DNA of 64,000 nucleotides from Enterococcus sp. 9E7_DIV0242. Lineage in GTDB: Bacteria; Bacillota; Bacilli; Lactobacillales; Enterococcaceae. The notes beneath the pieces are model-generated. The model was given only the letters and a program-made list of their open reading frames with translations, ran no database searches and was not told where the DNA came from. Location of the stretch: the NCBI RefSeq assembly GCF_002140975.2, contig NZ_CP147247.1, positions 4,391,001 through 4,455,000 of the forward strand. The letters run 5' to 3'. The position numbers were made by a program, and so were the translations under genes. Positions 43,801 through 53,677 of the stretch are shown here, piece by piece (position 1 is the first letter of the stretch; each line of letters starts with the position of its first letter).

Positions 43801-44511
43801 TTATTTCCATTTTCTAAGAGCTTGGATTTCTTCCGCTTCATCACAGATGGAAAATAATTTTTCTTTATCTATGATGTGCAGATATTTTCCACGAAAATTA
43901 ATAATTTTTTCGTCCTGCAGCTCATTAAGAGTTTTGGAAACGGATTCTCTGGAAACACCAAGCATATTAGCAAATAGAGATTGATTGATTTTCATGTCGA
44001 TTTTTAAAACACCGTCCTCATTGTTGCCAAAATTATAGTAGAAATCAGCAATTAGATTGGCCACTTTTCGACGAACATCATAGAAGCTCAGGTATCGAAT
44101 CAAACGGTTCAATAATCTGGTCCTACTGGCTAAAACGGCATAGGCTCGCTTAAGAATACAGGAATGCTCATCAATTAAAAAAAGAAAATTCTTTTTGGAA
44201 ATCGTCAACAGAGAAACATCAGAGAGTGCTTCTACGGTTGAGAGACGATACTCTACATCAGAGAGTGCTTCAGTTTCACCGATGACATCTCCTGGAGTGG
44301 CAATTCCCAAAATAATTTCTTTATCTTCATGCATTCGATATATTTTGAGCAAACCTGATTTGATGAAATAAATTTCTTCAGTATCATCATTTTCAAACAT
44401 GAGGATATGGTTCTTTTTATAATTCCTTATTCTAAAAAAATGTCCATAAGAAGCCAATTGTTCTTCGGATAGATCCGAAAAGATTTCAATATCTTTCAAA
44501 TAGTCAATCAT
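43801..44511 (-). CDS. Crp/Fnr-family transcriptional regulator
   Basis: 236 residues. The cyclic-nucleotide-like beta-barrel (about 10-120) includes YFIKSGLLKIYR and PGDVIGETEALSDVEYR. A dimer helix follows, then a winged helix with INQSLFANMLGVSRESVSKTLNELQ. No cysteine cluster for iron-sulfur binding is seen, so it is not a classical Fnr. It is divergent from deoB, with three 13-base direct repeats between them, and so probably controls nucleoside use. Confidence 0.9.
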   Translation of the reverse strand: MIDYLKDIEIFSDLSEEQLASYGHFFRIRNYKKNHILMFENDDTEEIYFIKSGLLKIYRMHEDKEIILGIATPGDVIGETEALSDVEYRLSTVEALSDVSLLTISKKNFLFLIDEHSCILKRAYAVLASRTRLLNRLIRYLSFYDVRRKVANLIADFYYNFGNNEDGVLKIDMKINQSLFANMLGVSRESVSKTLNELQDEKIINFRGKYLHIIDKEKLFSICDEAEEIQALRKWK

Positions 44512-44534
44512 CTTGATAAACCCTTTCTGTAATG

Positions 44535-44570
44535 CAGTTTATTAATCCAGTTTATTAATCCAGTTTACCA
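44535..44570. promoter_or_regulatory. Three direct 13-base repeats between the Crp/Fnr gene and deoB
   Basis: CAGTTTATTAATC at 44535 and 44548, then a partial third copy at 44561. A TATAAA at 44579-44584 could be the deoB -10, with no good -35, as expected for an activated promoter. Confidence 0.55.
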
Positions 44571-44610
44571 TTTTTTTATATAAATGATTAGAGAATAAAG
44601 GAGGAGTTCG

Positions 44611-45807
44611 ATGAAATTCAGAAAAATCTGTGTCGTTGTTATGGACAGTGTCGGTATTGGAGAATTGCCGGATGCAGACCAGTTTGGCGATACAGGGAGC
44701 CATACGTTGGGACATATCACTGAACGGATGCCCGATTTACATCTGCAAAATCTAAAAGCTTTAGGGTTGGGAAACATTGCGCCATTGGCTAATATTTCCG
44801 CTGCCGAGGAGCCTTTGGCTTGTTATGGAAAAATGAATGAGATTTCTGTAGGAAAAGACACGATGACCGGGCATTGGGAATTGATGGGCTTGGAAATTAC
44901 AAAACCTTTTCAAGTGTACCCGAACGGATTTCCTAAAGAATTGCTGGACGTTTTTGAGGAGAAAACCGGACGAGGGATTCTGGGAAATAAACCGGCATCC
45001 GGAACAGAGATTTTAGAAGAATTTGGAGAGGAGCAGAGAAAAACCGGGAAATGGATCGTTTATACTTCGGCAGATAGCGTATTTCAACTGGCAGCGAATG
45101 AAGAAATCATTCCCTTAGAGGAATTATACCAAGCCTGCGAAATAATTAGAGCTCTTACTCTTGAACCGCCTTATATGGTTGGTCGTGTGATTGCCCGCCC
45201 TTATATCGGAAAAACAGGTGCCTATGTTCGAACCCCTAATCGGCATGATTATGCACTAGCTCCGTTTGGGCGGACAGTTTTAGAAGCGTTGGCAGATAAA
45301 CAGGTGGAAGTCACATCCATCGGTAAAATCAACGATATCTTTTCAGGAAGAGGGATTGCCAATTCCTATCCAACCAAAAGCAACAAGGATGGGATTTTAC
45401 AAACGATTGAACAATTGAAGAACGTTTCATCAGGATTTATTTTTACTAATTTAGTTGATTTTGATTCATTGTATGGCCATCGCAGAGACGTTGAGGGCTA
45501 TGGGAAATGTCTGGAAGAGTTTGATTCCTATCTGCCGGATATGTTGTCAGAGATTACATCTGAGGATCTATTGATTATAACAGCAGACCATGGCAATGAT
45601 CCGATCCATCCTGGAACAGATCATACAAGGGAATATGTGCCGCTTCTGGCTTATAACCCGGCGTTTGTAAAAAAAGAAGATAAGAATCTGGGGATTAGAG
45701 CAACTTATGGTGATTTAGCAGCGACAATTGCAGAGAACTTTGAAACAGAAATGCCGAAAATCGGCAGTAGCTTTTTGAAAAATTTATTTGAGGAGGAAAC
45801 AAAATGA
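44611..45807 (+). CDS. deoB: Phosphopentomutase
   Basis: 398 residues. The alkaline-phosphatase-type metal sites are at [20 protein letters not shown] and ITADHGNDP, with the phosphoacceptor threonine in the [12 protein letters not shown] segment. It interconverts ribose or deoxyribose 1- and 5-phosphates, feeding nucleoside carbon to central metabolism. AAAGGAGGAG precedes the ATG. Its TGA overlaps the ATG of the lipoprotein gene. Confidence 0.96.
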   Translation: MKFRKICVVVMDSVGIGELPDADQFGDTGSHTLGHITERMPDLHLQNLKALGLGNIAPLANISAAEEPLACYGKMNEISVGKDTMTGHWELMGLEITKPFQVYPNGFPKELLDVFEEKTGRGILGNKPASGTEILEEFGEEQRKTGKWIVYTSADSVFQLAANEEIIPLEELYQACEIIRALTLEPPYMVGRVIARPYIGKTGAYVRTPNRHDYALAPFGRTVLEALADKQVEVTSIGKINDIFSGRGIANSYPTKSNKDGILQTIEQLKNVSSGFIFTNLVDFDSLYGHRRDVEGYGKCLEEFDSYLPDMLSEITSEDLLIITADHGNDPIHPGTDHTREYVPLLAYNPAFVKKEDKNLGIRATYGDLAATIAENFETEMPKIGSSFLKNLFEEETK

Positions 45808-46823
45808 AGAAAACAGGATGGAAATGGGCAATCTCTCTAGGAGTGGTTCTATTTACTTTAGTTGGATGCGGCGGGAGTGATAGTGGGGGATCAGATAAAG
45901 CATCTGGAGACAAAGACTTGAAAATCGGTATGGTCACAGATCTTGGAAGTATTAATGACAAGTCTTTTAATCAAAGCGCTTGGGAAGGATTGCAGAAACT
46001 GAATGAAGATTTTGGCTATGAAGTGAAGTATCTGGAACCGAAAGCAGATGCGGATGTTTTGCCAAACTTACTTGAATTTGTGAATAACGGCTACGACTTG
46101 ACTTGGGCAACGGCGGCTACTTTAGAGGATGCAGTGAAGCAGATTGCAGAAGAAAATCCTGATGCAAAATTAGGTATTGTCGATTCTGCGTTAGAGGTAG
46201 AAAATGTGGCCTCTGTGTCGTTTAAAGAAAACGAGGGAGCATTTTTGGTTGGTGTCATTGCCGGCTCCATGACAAAAACAGACAAAGTTGGATTTGTCGG
46301 TGGAATGGAAATTCCTGTCATTCAAAAATTTGCGGCGGGCTTCAGAGAAGGAGTAAAGGCTGTGAATCCAGAGGCAAAAGTCATTATCAATTATACTGGT
46401 TTGTTTAATCGAGTAGACATGGGGAAATCAGCTGCTTCCACTATCTACAATGATGGGGCTGACATTATCTTTCACGCAGCAGGGTTAACTGGAAATGGTG
46501 TCTTTAACGAAGCAACGGAACGTAAAAATAATGGCGAAGATGTGTGGGTTATTGGTGTGGATAAAGACCAGTCGCTTGAATTTGGTAATGAAGTCACACT
46601 GACTTCCATGATTAAAAAGGTAGATGAGGCAGTCTATAAAATCAGTCAGGACCTTGCTGAGGGGAACTTCCCAGGAGGAAAAGTCACGGAGATGGGGCTG
46701 AAAGAAAACGGGGTGGATATTGCACCAACTTCTGATGTAAATGTTCCGGCAGATATTCTTGAAAAAGTTGAAGAGTATCGCGAAAAGATTATTAATGGAG
46801 ACATCACTATACCGACAGAATAA
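45804..46823 (+). CDS. BMP-family nucleoside-binding lipoprotein
   Basis: 339 residues with a lipoprotein signal ending LVGC (C22). The body matches the BmpA/Med family: [52 protein letters not shown] and VIGVDKDQS. It is the receptor for the nucleoside ABC importer encoded by the next three genes. GGAGG lies seven bases before the ATG. A hairpin after it may lower expression of the downstream genes relative to the receptor. Confidence 0.94.
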   Translation: MKKTGWKWAISLGVVLFTLVGCGGSDSGGSDKASGDKDLKIGMVTDLGSINDKSFNQSAWEGLQKLNEDFGYEVKYLEPKADADVLPNLLEFVNNGYDLTWATAATLEDAVKQIAEENPDAKLGIVDSALEVENVASVSFKENEGAFLVGVIAGSMTKTDKVGFVGGMEIPVIQKFAAGFREGVKAVNPEAKVIINYTGLFNRVDMGKSAASTIYNDGADIIFHAAGLTGNGVFNEATERKNNGEDVWVIGVDKDQSLEFGNEVTLTSMIKKVDEAVYKISQDLAEGNFPGGKVTEMGLKENGVDIAPTSDVNVPADILEKVEEYREKIINGDITIPTE

Positions 46824-46853
46824 GTAAAAAAGATAGTAGTATTTACATGTATT

Positions 46854-46889
46854 AAGAGAGGGCAGCTTCCTTATATTCCTCTCTTTTTA
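46854..46889 (+). terminator. Partial terminator/attenuator inside the nucleoside operon
   Basis: AAGAGAGG and CCTCTCTT (46854-46861, 46878-46885) with a T run. Located between receptor and ATPase genes, a common way to give excess binding protein. Confidence 0.65.
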
Positions 46890-46912
46890 CTTAACAAAAG
46901 AAGGTGGAGTAT

Positions 46913-48433
46913 ATGGAGACAGTTTTAGAACTAAAACATATCAGTAAGGCATTTGGTTCATTTATGGCGAATGAAGACATTAATTTTCAGTTGAAAAAAG
47001 GGGAAATCCATGCCCTTCTTGGAGAAAATGGTGCAGGCAAGTCTACATTGATGAATATTGTTTTTGGTCTATATCAGCCTACAGAGGGTGAAATTTTTGT
47101 TCATGGAAAACCAGAGGTAATGGACAGCCCTAATAAGGCAATTGACTTGGGGATCGGTATGGTGCATCAGCATTTTAAACTCGTCGAACCGTTTTCTGTC
47201 ACAGAAAATATTATCATCGGAACAGAGCCGAAAAAAGGGATAAAAATTGATATCGCGAAAGCCAGAAAGGATGTCGTTGCATTATCCGAAAAATACGGCT
47301 TGGAGATTGATCCGGATGCAAAAATCGAAGACATCAATGTAGGAATGCAGCAACGGGTTGAAATCATTAAGACGTTGTATCGTGGGGCAGAAATCCTAAT
47401 TTTTGATGAACCAACTGCGGTATTGACACCTCAGGAAATCACTGAGTTTCTGGCTATTTTGAAAAAATTGGTTGCAGAAGGGAAATCAATTATTCTAATT
47501 ACGCATAAATTGAAAGAAATTATGGCAGCAGCAGATTCTTGCACGATTATTCGCAGAGGAAAAGTCATTGATACGGTGACTGTGGCAGATACGACAACAG
47601 ATGCGCTGGCGGAAATGATGGTTGGGAAAACGGTTCATTTTTCAACTGATAAAGTTCCAGCCTCACCCAAAGAGGTTTTGCTGGAAGTGAAGGATCTGGT
47701 AGTAAAAAACAGTCACGGTAAGAACAGTATCGATCACTTGTCTTTCTCAATCAGAGCAGGAGAAATTTTGGGTATTGCAGGTGTTGATGGCAATGGGCAA
47801 ACAGAGCTGATTGAGGCTATTACAGGGATGAAAAAAGTAGACTCCGGGGAAATTCTGCTTGAAGGTCAGTCCATTACCAATCATTCGCCAAGAGAAATCA
47901 CTCAGTCTGGCATTTCCCATATTCCGGAGGACCGACATAAATATGGGCTGGTACTGGATTTTTCAGTCAGCGAAAACAGCATTTTACAAACTTATTACAA
48001 GCCGGAGATAACTCCAAAGGGACTGATCGATCGGGAAGTAGTGAAGCAGCTGACCGAAGGTTTTATTGAAGAATTTGATATTCGTGTTCCTTCTGCTGAG
48101 ACCACTGCACGCTCATTATCCGGTGGGAATCAGCAAAAGCTGATTATTGCTAGAGAAATGAACATGGGACCTCAGGTGATGGTAGCGGTTCAGCCAACAA
48201 GAGGCTTAGATGTCGGCGCCATTGAATTTGTTCATAAACAGCTGATTGCTCTTCGTGATCAAAATGTAGCGGTGCTGCTGGTTTCTTTTGAGCTGGAGGA
48301 AATATTGAATGTTTCAGATCGCATTTTAGTCTTATTTGATGGGCAGGTTATCGGTGAAACAACACCTGAAACAACAACGGATCGTGAGCTTGGCCTAATG
48401 ATGGCCGGAAAGTATCAGGAGGAGGGAAAATAA
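46913..48433 (+). CDS. Nucleoside ABC importer, double ATPase
   Basis: 506 residues with two ATPase domains. The first has Walker A LGENGAGKST and the variant signature NVGMQQRVEI. The second has a Walker A region VDGNGQTE (degenerate) and LSGGNQQKLIIARE. The layout is that of NupA/YufO-type sugar-nucleoside importers. The ATG at 46913 is preceded by AAGGTGGAG; an upstream GTG falls inside that site. Both permease genes follow without gaps. Confidence 0.93.
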   Translation: METVLELKHISKAFGSFMANEDINFQLKKGEIHALLGENGAGKSTLMNIVFGLYQPTEGEIFVHGKPEVMDSPNKAIDLGIGMVHQHFKLVEPFSVTENIIIGTEPKKGIKIDIAKARKDVVALSEKYGLEIDPDAKIEDINVGMQQRVEIIKTLYRGAEILIFDEPTAVLTPQEITEFLAILKKLVAEGKSIILITHKLKEIMAAADSCTIIRRGKVIDTVTVADTTTDALAEMMVGKTVHFSTDKVPASPKEVLLEVKDLVVKNSHGKNSIDHLSFSIRAGEILGIAGVDGNGQTELIEAITGMKKVDSGEILLEGQSITNHSPREITQSGISHIPEDRHKYGLVLDFSVSENSILQTYYKPEITPKGLIDREVVKQLTEGFIEEFDIRVPSAETTARSLSGGNQQKLIIAREMNMGPQVMVAVQPTRGLDVGAIEFVHKQLIALRDQNVAVLLVSFELEEILNVSDRILVLFDGQVIGETTPETTTDRELGLMMAGKYQEEGK

Positions 48434-49507
48434 ATGGAAAGTAAAACACAGAAAAAATATGATGCTGTCCTGATTCCTCTACTCGCTGTCATCTTCGGTT
48501 TGCTCTTGGGGGCAATCATGATGCTGATCAGTGGTTACGACCCATTACTGGCTTATGGCTCACTGATTAAAAAAATTGTAGGCAACGGCTATGACCTTGG
48601 TGAAGCCTTTCGAACCGTTGTTCCATTGGTAATGAGTGGCTTGGCTGTTGCAGTCGCAAGTCGTGCCGGTTTGTTTAATATTGGGGTTGACGGGCAGATC
48701 GTCATGGGTTCCTTAGGCGCATTGATTGTGGGAACACAGGTAAGCCTGCCACCGATTTTACATGGACTGGTTGCGTTGCTCGCAGGTGGGATATTTGGTG
48801 CAGTTTGGGGTGGTTTTGTTGGTTATTTGAAGGCAAAACGTGGTATTAATGAGGTTATTTCTTCGATCATGCTGAATTTCGTTGCTCTTTACCTCAGTCA
48901 TTATTTGATTCGTCTGTTCATGGATCAGCCTGGCACACAACGTTCAGCGTTAATCAAGGATTCTGCCAGTATTACAATCGGCTGGTTATCTCGCATGCTA
49001 GGTGGTGCTCGTGTTCACTGGGGCTTTTTCATCATGCTGGCAATGGTTGTTTTCTACCATATCTATATTAATCGAAGCAGACCGGGCTATGAAATTCGGG
49101 CAGTTGGATTTAACCCTTTTGCCTCAAAATATGCGGGGATGAAAGTTCCATCTGTGATGATTCGTTCCATGATGATTTCCGGCATGATCGGCGGTTTGAT
49201 CGGCAGCTTTGAAGTGTTGGGCGTATTTAATTACATTGCAATCAGTTCAACCACTTCTGGCATTGGATTTGATGGGATTGCAGTAGCCTTGTTAGGTGGC
49301 GGTTCCGGGCTTGGCATTCTACTGTCTGGAGGCTTGATTGGCCTGCTGACCTATGGTGCACAGGGAATGAGCTTTGGCGCAGGTGTCCCGAGAGAAATTA
49401 TCAATATGGTGATCGCGTTTATTATCTTCTTTGTTGCAGCTTCGGGGATTGTTAAAGGCTTTTTAGGATTGTTTTTCAAAAAGAAACTGGCAAAGGAGGA
49501 AAGCTAA
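48434..49507 (+). CDS. Nucleoside ABC importer permease 1
   Basis: 357 residues, about nine membrane helices, of the BPD_transp_2 family (RbsC/NupB-like). Conserved blocks are PLVMSGLAVAVASRAGLFNIGVDGQIVMG and FDGIAVALLGGGSGLG. It starts directly after the ATPase stop; the AGGAGG lies in the end of that gene. It forms the channel with the next gene. Confidence 0.93.
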   Translation: MESKTQKKYDAVLIPLLAVIFGLLLGAIMMLISGYDPLLAYGSLIKKIVGNGYDLGEAFRTVVPLVMSGLAVAVASRAGLFNIGVDGQIVMGSLGALIVGTQVSLPPILHGLVALLAGGIFGAVWGGFVGYLKAKRGINEVISSIMLNFVALYLSHYLIRLFMDQPGTQRSALIKDSASITIGWLSRMLGGARVHWGFFIMLAMVVFYHIYINRSRPGYEIRAVGFNPFASKYAGMKVPSVMIRSMMISGMIGGLIGSFEVLGVFNYIAISSTTSGIGFDGIAVALLGGGSGLGILLSGGLIGLLTYGAQGMSFGAGVPREIINMVIAFIIFFVAASGIVKGFLGLFFKKKLAKEES

Positions 49508-50461
49508 ATGGATATCTTAGCAAATTTACTGAATGGCATGCTGGTTTTTTCAACACCGTTGATTTTTGCGGCACTTGGCGGAATGCTCTCTGAACGCGTA
49601 GGCGTGACAAATATTGGGATTGAAGGTTTTATGGTTTCCGGTGCTTTTTCTTCAGCGATTACAGCCTACTATGCAGAGCAAAGCGGGCTGGGAAGTTTGA
49701 CACCTTGGCTTGCATTGCTTGGCGCTTTTATTTTTACGGTTATTTTTTCCAGTCTTCATGCAGTTGCTGTGCTGAAATATCATGCAGATCAAGTGGTCAG
49801 TGGTGTAGTTATCAATATGTTAGCGACAAGTTCGACCTTCTTTTTAGTTAAAATGATTTTTGACGGTTCTGCGGAAACACCGATTATTACGCATGTGTTA
49901 AAAAAGATTCGAATTCCTATTCTAAGCGATATTCCAATTTTAGGAAAAGCTTTGTTTAACGCGTATCCAACTACGTACGTGGCACTAGCATTGGTTGCGC
50001 TGTTGTTCTTTATTTTCTTTAAAACGCCATTAGGCCTGCGATTGCGAGTAATTGGAGAAAATCCAAGTGCTGCTGCAACTGCTGGTGTAAATGTGATGAA
50101 GATCAAGTATTTGACGGTTATTCTTAGTGGTTCTGTGGCAGCGTTGGGTGGAGCGACAATCGTTTTGACTTCCAACAGTAACTTTGCCTTTAATACAATT
50201 TCAGGGCAAGGATATATTGCTTTGGCAGCAGTTATTTTTGGTCGTTGGCATCCAGTTGGCGTTATGGGCGGTGCACTCTTCTTTGGATTGGCTCAGGCAG
50301 TGAAGGATCAGTTTCAAATCTTTGATTTTGCGGCGGCTATCCCTAATGAATTCTTTTATGCACTGCCTTATCTTCTGACACTTCTGGTATTGCTTATTGC
50401 AGGTGGAAAAACGAAGGCTCCAGGGGCTTTAGGTGAGCATTATGATGTTGGAAAACGATAG
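49508..50461 (+). CDS. Nucleoside ABC importer permease 2
   Basis: 317 residues, about eight membrane helices, second BPD_transp_2 subunit (NupC/YufQ-like): IFAALGGMLSERVGVTNIGIEGFMVSGAF and GQGYIALAAVIFGRWHPVG. It starts immediately after the previous stop with AAGGAGG upstream. Confidence 0.93.
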   Translation: MDILANLLNGMLVFSTPLIFAALGGMLSERVGVTNIGIEGFMVSGAFSSAITAYYAEQSGLGSLTPWLALLGAFIFTVIFSSLHAVAVLKYHADQVVSGVVINMLATSSTFFLVKMIFDGSAETPIITHVLKKIRIPILSDIPILGKALFNAYPTTYVALALVALLFFIFFKTPLGLRLRVIGENPSAAATAGVNVMKIKYLTVILSGSVAALGGATIVLTSNSNFAFNTISGQGYIALAAVIFGRWHPVGVMGGALFFGLAQAVKDQFQIFDFAAAIPNEFFYALPYLLTLLVLLIAGGKTKAPGALGEHYDVGKR

Positions 50462-50475
50462 AAGGAGCTGTTTTT

Positions 50476-51762
50476 TTGACTAAATTTCTTGAGACCAGAT
50501 TCCAGCTTGAAGAAGAACAAACAACTGTACGTAAAGAAATTTTGGCGGGAATTACAACGTTTGTGGCACTATCTTATATCATTGCAGTCAACGGCTCTAT
50601 CTTAAGTATGGCTGGCATGTCCTATGAATGGGTGACACTTTCAACTGCCTTGACGGCATTTATCGGCTGCATGTTGATGGCTTTTGTGGGAAATTCACCT
50701 TTAGTGGTTGTGCCCGGAATGGGAGACAACGCGTTTTTCGTCTTTGTTTTAGTTGCTTCGTTTGGTCTTACATGGCAACAGGCGTTAGCGGCAACACTGA
50801 TAGCTGGAATACTTTTTCTGGTCATTGCGAATAAGAAAGTGACCAATTTTCTGATAGAGGTGATTCCGAAATCAATGATTGCTGCGATGTCCGGCGGTAT
50901 TGGCATGTTTATTGCCTTTTTGGGATTTAAGAACAGTGGAATTATTATTGCTGATGAAAGTACCTTTGTACGATTGGCTGATTTAAGAGAGGTGATTCCT
51001 TTAACCGCAGTCCTTACTCTGGTCATTATGGTGATTCTTTTTCTGAAAAATGTCAAAGGAAATTTTCTAATCGGCATTATTTCAGGAACGCTGATTGCTG
51101 TGACTTTTGGCCTGGTGGATTTTTCTGGAATAGGTCAGGGAGCTGTTTCTTTTAGCGGATATAGCAGTCAATTATTTGCCTTTGATTTTTCAGCAGCTAA
51201 AGGCTTCAATTTTTGGATTGCTGTTTTCTCATTGACGATGATGATCGTTTTTCAGAATATGGGCGCACAGCTGAGTATGCTACCGGAAAAAGAGAAGTTT
51301 CCGGTTTCATTTCGAATCAATGCATTGTCAGTGATCATTTCAGCGATACTAGGCACCTGTGCAACAACTTCGGCGGCAGAAAATGCTGCTGGCTTAGCTG
51401 TTGGCGGGCGTACTGGGCTTACATCATTTATAGCAGGCATATTATTTTTACCGGCTATATTGTTCGTTCCGCTATTTAGAATTATTCCACAGAGTGCCAT
51501 TTCACCTGTACTGATAATTGTCGGTTGCTTAATGGTAATGAATGTAAAGGATGTCTTGTGGGGAGATTTCAGTGAAGCATTTCCGGCTTATTTAATGATG
51601 GTGATCATGCCGTTGACATTTAATGTAGCAAATGGCCTTGCTTTTGGTTTTATCGCGTATCCCTTAGTTAAAGGTGTGATGGGGAAAAGCAAAGAGGTAA
51701 AGCCATTAATGTATGTACTTTCAGCTTTATTTCTCATTTATTTTATTTTGGGAAGTGGCTGA
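50476..51762 (+). CDS. NCS2-family purine/xanthine permease (AzgA/PbuG group)
   Basis: 428 residues, 12-14 helices. The N-terminal FQLEEEQTTVRKEILAGITTFVALSYIIAVN and VVVPGMGDNAFFVFV place it in the hypoxanthine/guanine/adenine AzgA group rather than the UraA type. TTG start with AAGGAG eight bases before it; no ATG fits. It would take up the bases while the ABC system takes up nucleosides. Confidence 0.9.
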   Translation: MTKFLETRFQLEEEQTTVRKEILAGITTFVALSYIIAVNGSILSMAGMSYEWVTLSTALTAFIGCMLMAFVGNSPLVVVPGMGDNAFFVFVLVASFGLTWQQALAATLIAGILFLVIANKKVTNFLIEVIPKSMIAAMSGGIGMFIAFLGFKNSGIIIADESTFVRLADLREVIPLTAVLTLVIMVILFLKNVKGNFLIGIISGTLIAVTFGLVDFSGIGQGAVSFSGYSSQLFAFDFSAAKGFNFWIAVFSLTMMIVFQNMGAQLSMLPEKEKFPVSFRINALSVIISAILGTCATTSAAENAAGLAVGGRTGLTSFIAGILFLPAILFVPLFRIIPQSAISPVLIIVGCLMVMNVKDVLWGDFSEAFPAYLMMVIMPLTFNVANGLAFGFIAYPLVKGVMGKSKEVKPLMYVLSALFLIYFILGSG

Positions 51763-51780
51763 TCAATGGAAAGGATGAGT

Positions 51781-52587
51781 ATGAAAATGAAGAAAAAGAG
51801 ATTAGTTGTATCAATGATCGCAGCTTTAGTGGTGTTTGCAGGATGTGGGAAAGCAAATGATCAGGCTGAACCAGCAGCGACCGAGAAAAATGAAGAAGTA
51901 ACCATTTATTTGACACGTCACGGGGAGACGATGTTCAATGTTCTTGGAAAAGTTCAAGGCTGGTCAGACACACCATTGACTGAGGAAGGTGAACAGGTAG
52001 CAATTGATTTGGGGAAAGGATTGAAAGGCGAGATCACCTTTGATTCGGCTTATTCAAGTGATTTAAAACGAGCCTATGATACAGGAGTGGCTGTGTTAAA
52101 CGGAATAGGACAGGAGGATATTGACGTCCAGCAGCTAGAAGGGCTGCGTGAGTCCAGCTGTGGTCAGTTTGAAGGAGAGTTGTTGAAGACAGTTGGCGAC
52201 ACTCAGGTAGCTCAAACAGAATACAAAGACTATGAAGCATATGAAAAAGCTATAAGAAAAGAAGGTGAAGACAATTGGTCGTGGTTCGCCAATGCGCACT
52301 ATCATGCCGATCAGTCCGGTTTTGCGGAAAAACCGGAGACAGTCAAGAAAAGAATGAAAGAAGCAATTACGGAGATTGCTGAGGAACAGAGCAAAAATGG
52401 TGGTGGCAATGTTCTGGTGGTCAGTCATGGGATGTCGATCAATATTATGTTGTCGGATATGACCGACAAGTATACAGGAGAATCATTGAAAAATGCCAGT
52501 GTAACAAAAATTCATTATAAAGATGGACAATTGGATGTAGAATCTATCGGAGATATGTCTTATCTGGACAAAGCTGAAAAGGAGTAG
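51781..52587 (+). CDS. Histidine-phosphatase lipoprotein
   Basis: 268 residues from the ATG at 51781 (GGAAAGG upstream); another ATG lies at 51766. The lipoprotein signal ends FAGC (C22). The phosphoglycerate-mutase-like domain starts with LTRHGETMFN (R46, H47), includes AYSSDLKRAYDT and ends with VVSHGMSINIML, so both catalytic histidines are present. It is outside the membrane, unlike glycolytic mutases. In this operon it may strip phosphate from nucleotides or sugar phosphates before import (inference). Confidence 0.88.
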   Translation: MKMKKKRLVVSMIAALVVFAGCGKANDQAEPAATEKNEEVTIYLTRHGETMFNVLGKVQGWSDTPLTEEGEQVAIDLGKGLKGEITFDSAYSSDLKRAYDTGVAVLNGIGQEDIDVQQLEGLRESSCGQFEGELLKTVGDTQVAQTEYKDYEAYEKAIRKEGEDNWSWFANAHYHADQSGFAEKPETVKKRMKEAITEIAEEQSKNGGGNVLVVSHGMSINIMLSDMTDKYTGESLKNASVTKIHYKDGQLDVESIGDMSYLDKAEKE

Positions 52588-52608
52588 AATATAGTGCGTT
52601 AACATGGA

Positions 52609-52785
52609 AGAGGTTGGGGCAGAAGTGTTCAGCTTCAAGCAATAAGGCGGAATTCACGAAAATTGCACAAATTTTTGTTGAATTTCGACTTATTGTCGAA
52701 GAAGTTGCTTCTGTCCCACCGTTTATTCGGTTTTAGATGTATAAAGGTGTGTGGGATTGAGTTATGTCCTACACTCTTTTTTTGC
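52609..52785 (+). repeat. Dispersed intergenic hairpin element, copy 2
   Basis: The right part (GTCCCACCGTTTATTCGG onward, ending in a TGTGGGA...TCCTACA hairpin and T run) matches 39716-39790. The left part is longer and holds its own inverted repeat around 52640-52700 with outer GGGGCAGAAG/CTTCTGTCCC arms. It lies after the phosphatase gene and probably terminates the nucleoside operon. Confidence 0.75.
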
Positions 52786-52936
52786 ATATGTATCAAAAGG
52801 TAAGTGTAGAGAATGTACCAATTTTTTTATTTTTATCTGTAAAAATGTGTATAACTGAGCACAGATAGAGTAAAATTGTTCTTATAAGTATGTATGTTTT
52901 TTGTTGAAAAGGACTGGTTATGAAAGGAAAGAAAAA

Positions 52937-53677
52937 ATGAAGCTAATATTAAGTGGTGTGACAAAACGTTTTGATAATAAAACAATTATCGAAGGGGCGG
53001 ATTTTACTTTTGAAAAGGGGAAAATCTATGGCTTATTGGGGAGAAATGGTGCAGGAAAAACGACGTTGTTTAACTGCATTTCGCGAAACTTGATTCTTGA
53101 TGAGGGATCGATCGGTATCGAAGAAGCTGGTGTATTAGATGAAAACTATGAAAATACAGCAATCGGCTTCGTTTATACACAACCGCATTTACCGGTCTTT
53201 ATGACAGCTTATGAATTTATCAAGTTTTATATAGAGATCAACAGTGCAAGGATAGCACAACCGAAAACACCGGAAGAGTATTTGGATTCTGTTGGGATTG
53301 AACGAGAGGATCAGCATCGTTTGCTGAAAGACTTTTCTCATGGGATGCAGAACAAGGTTCAAATGCTCGTCTCATTGATGGTCCAACCGCCAATTTTACT
53401 TTTGGATGAACCACTGACGTCCTTTGATGTGGTTGCGGCGCATGAGATGAAGGAGCTCATCCTACAGATGAAAACAGAATCAATCGTAATTTTTTCAACA
53501 CATATTCTACAGCTGGCACAGGATCTTTGTGATGAAATTGTGCTGCTCCACCATCACAAGCTGAACAAAGTGGATGCAACAAGGATTCATGACAAGGACT
53601 TTGAAGATGAAATCATTGATTTGCTATCGGATAAAGGAGCGCTAGATGAATCGAAAGAAAATGAGGTGCAGTCATGA
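52937..53677 (+). CDS. ABC transporter ATP-binding protein
   Basis: 246 residues from the ATG at 52937 with AAAGGAAAG upstream. Walker A LGRNGAGKTT, signature-position DFSHGMQNKVQ (weak LSGGQ match, as in ABC-2 exporters) and Walker B ILLLDEPLTSFD. The stop overlaps the permease ATG (ATGA). The pair is probably an exporter of unknown substrate. Confidence 0.9.
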   Translation: MKLILSGVTKRFDNKTIIEGADFTFEKGKIYGLLGRNGAGKTTLFNCISRNLILDEGSIGIEEAGVLDENYENTAIGFVYTQPHLPVFMTAYEFIKFYIEINSARIAQPKTPEEYLDSVGIEREDQHRLLKDFSHGMQNKVQMLVSLMVQPPILLLDEPLTSFDVVAAHEMKELILQMKTESIVIFSTHILQLAQDLCDEIVLLHHHKLNKVDATRIHDKDFEDEIIDLLSDKGALDESKENEVQS

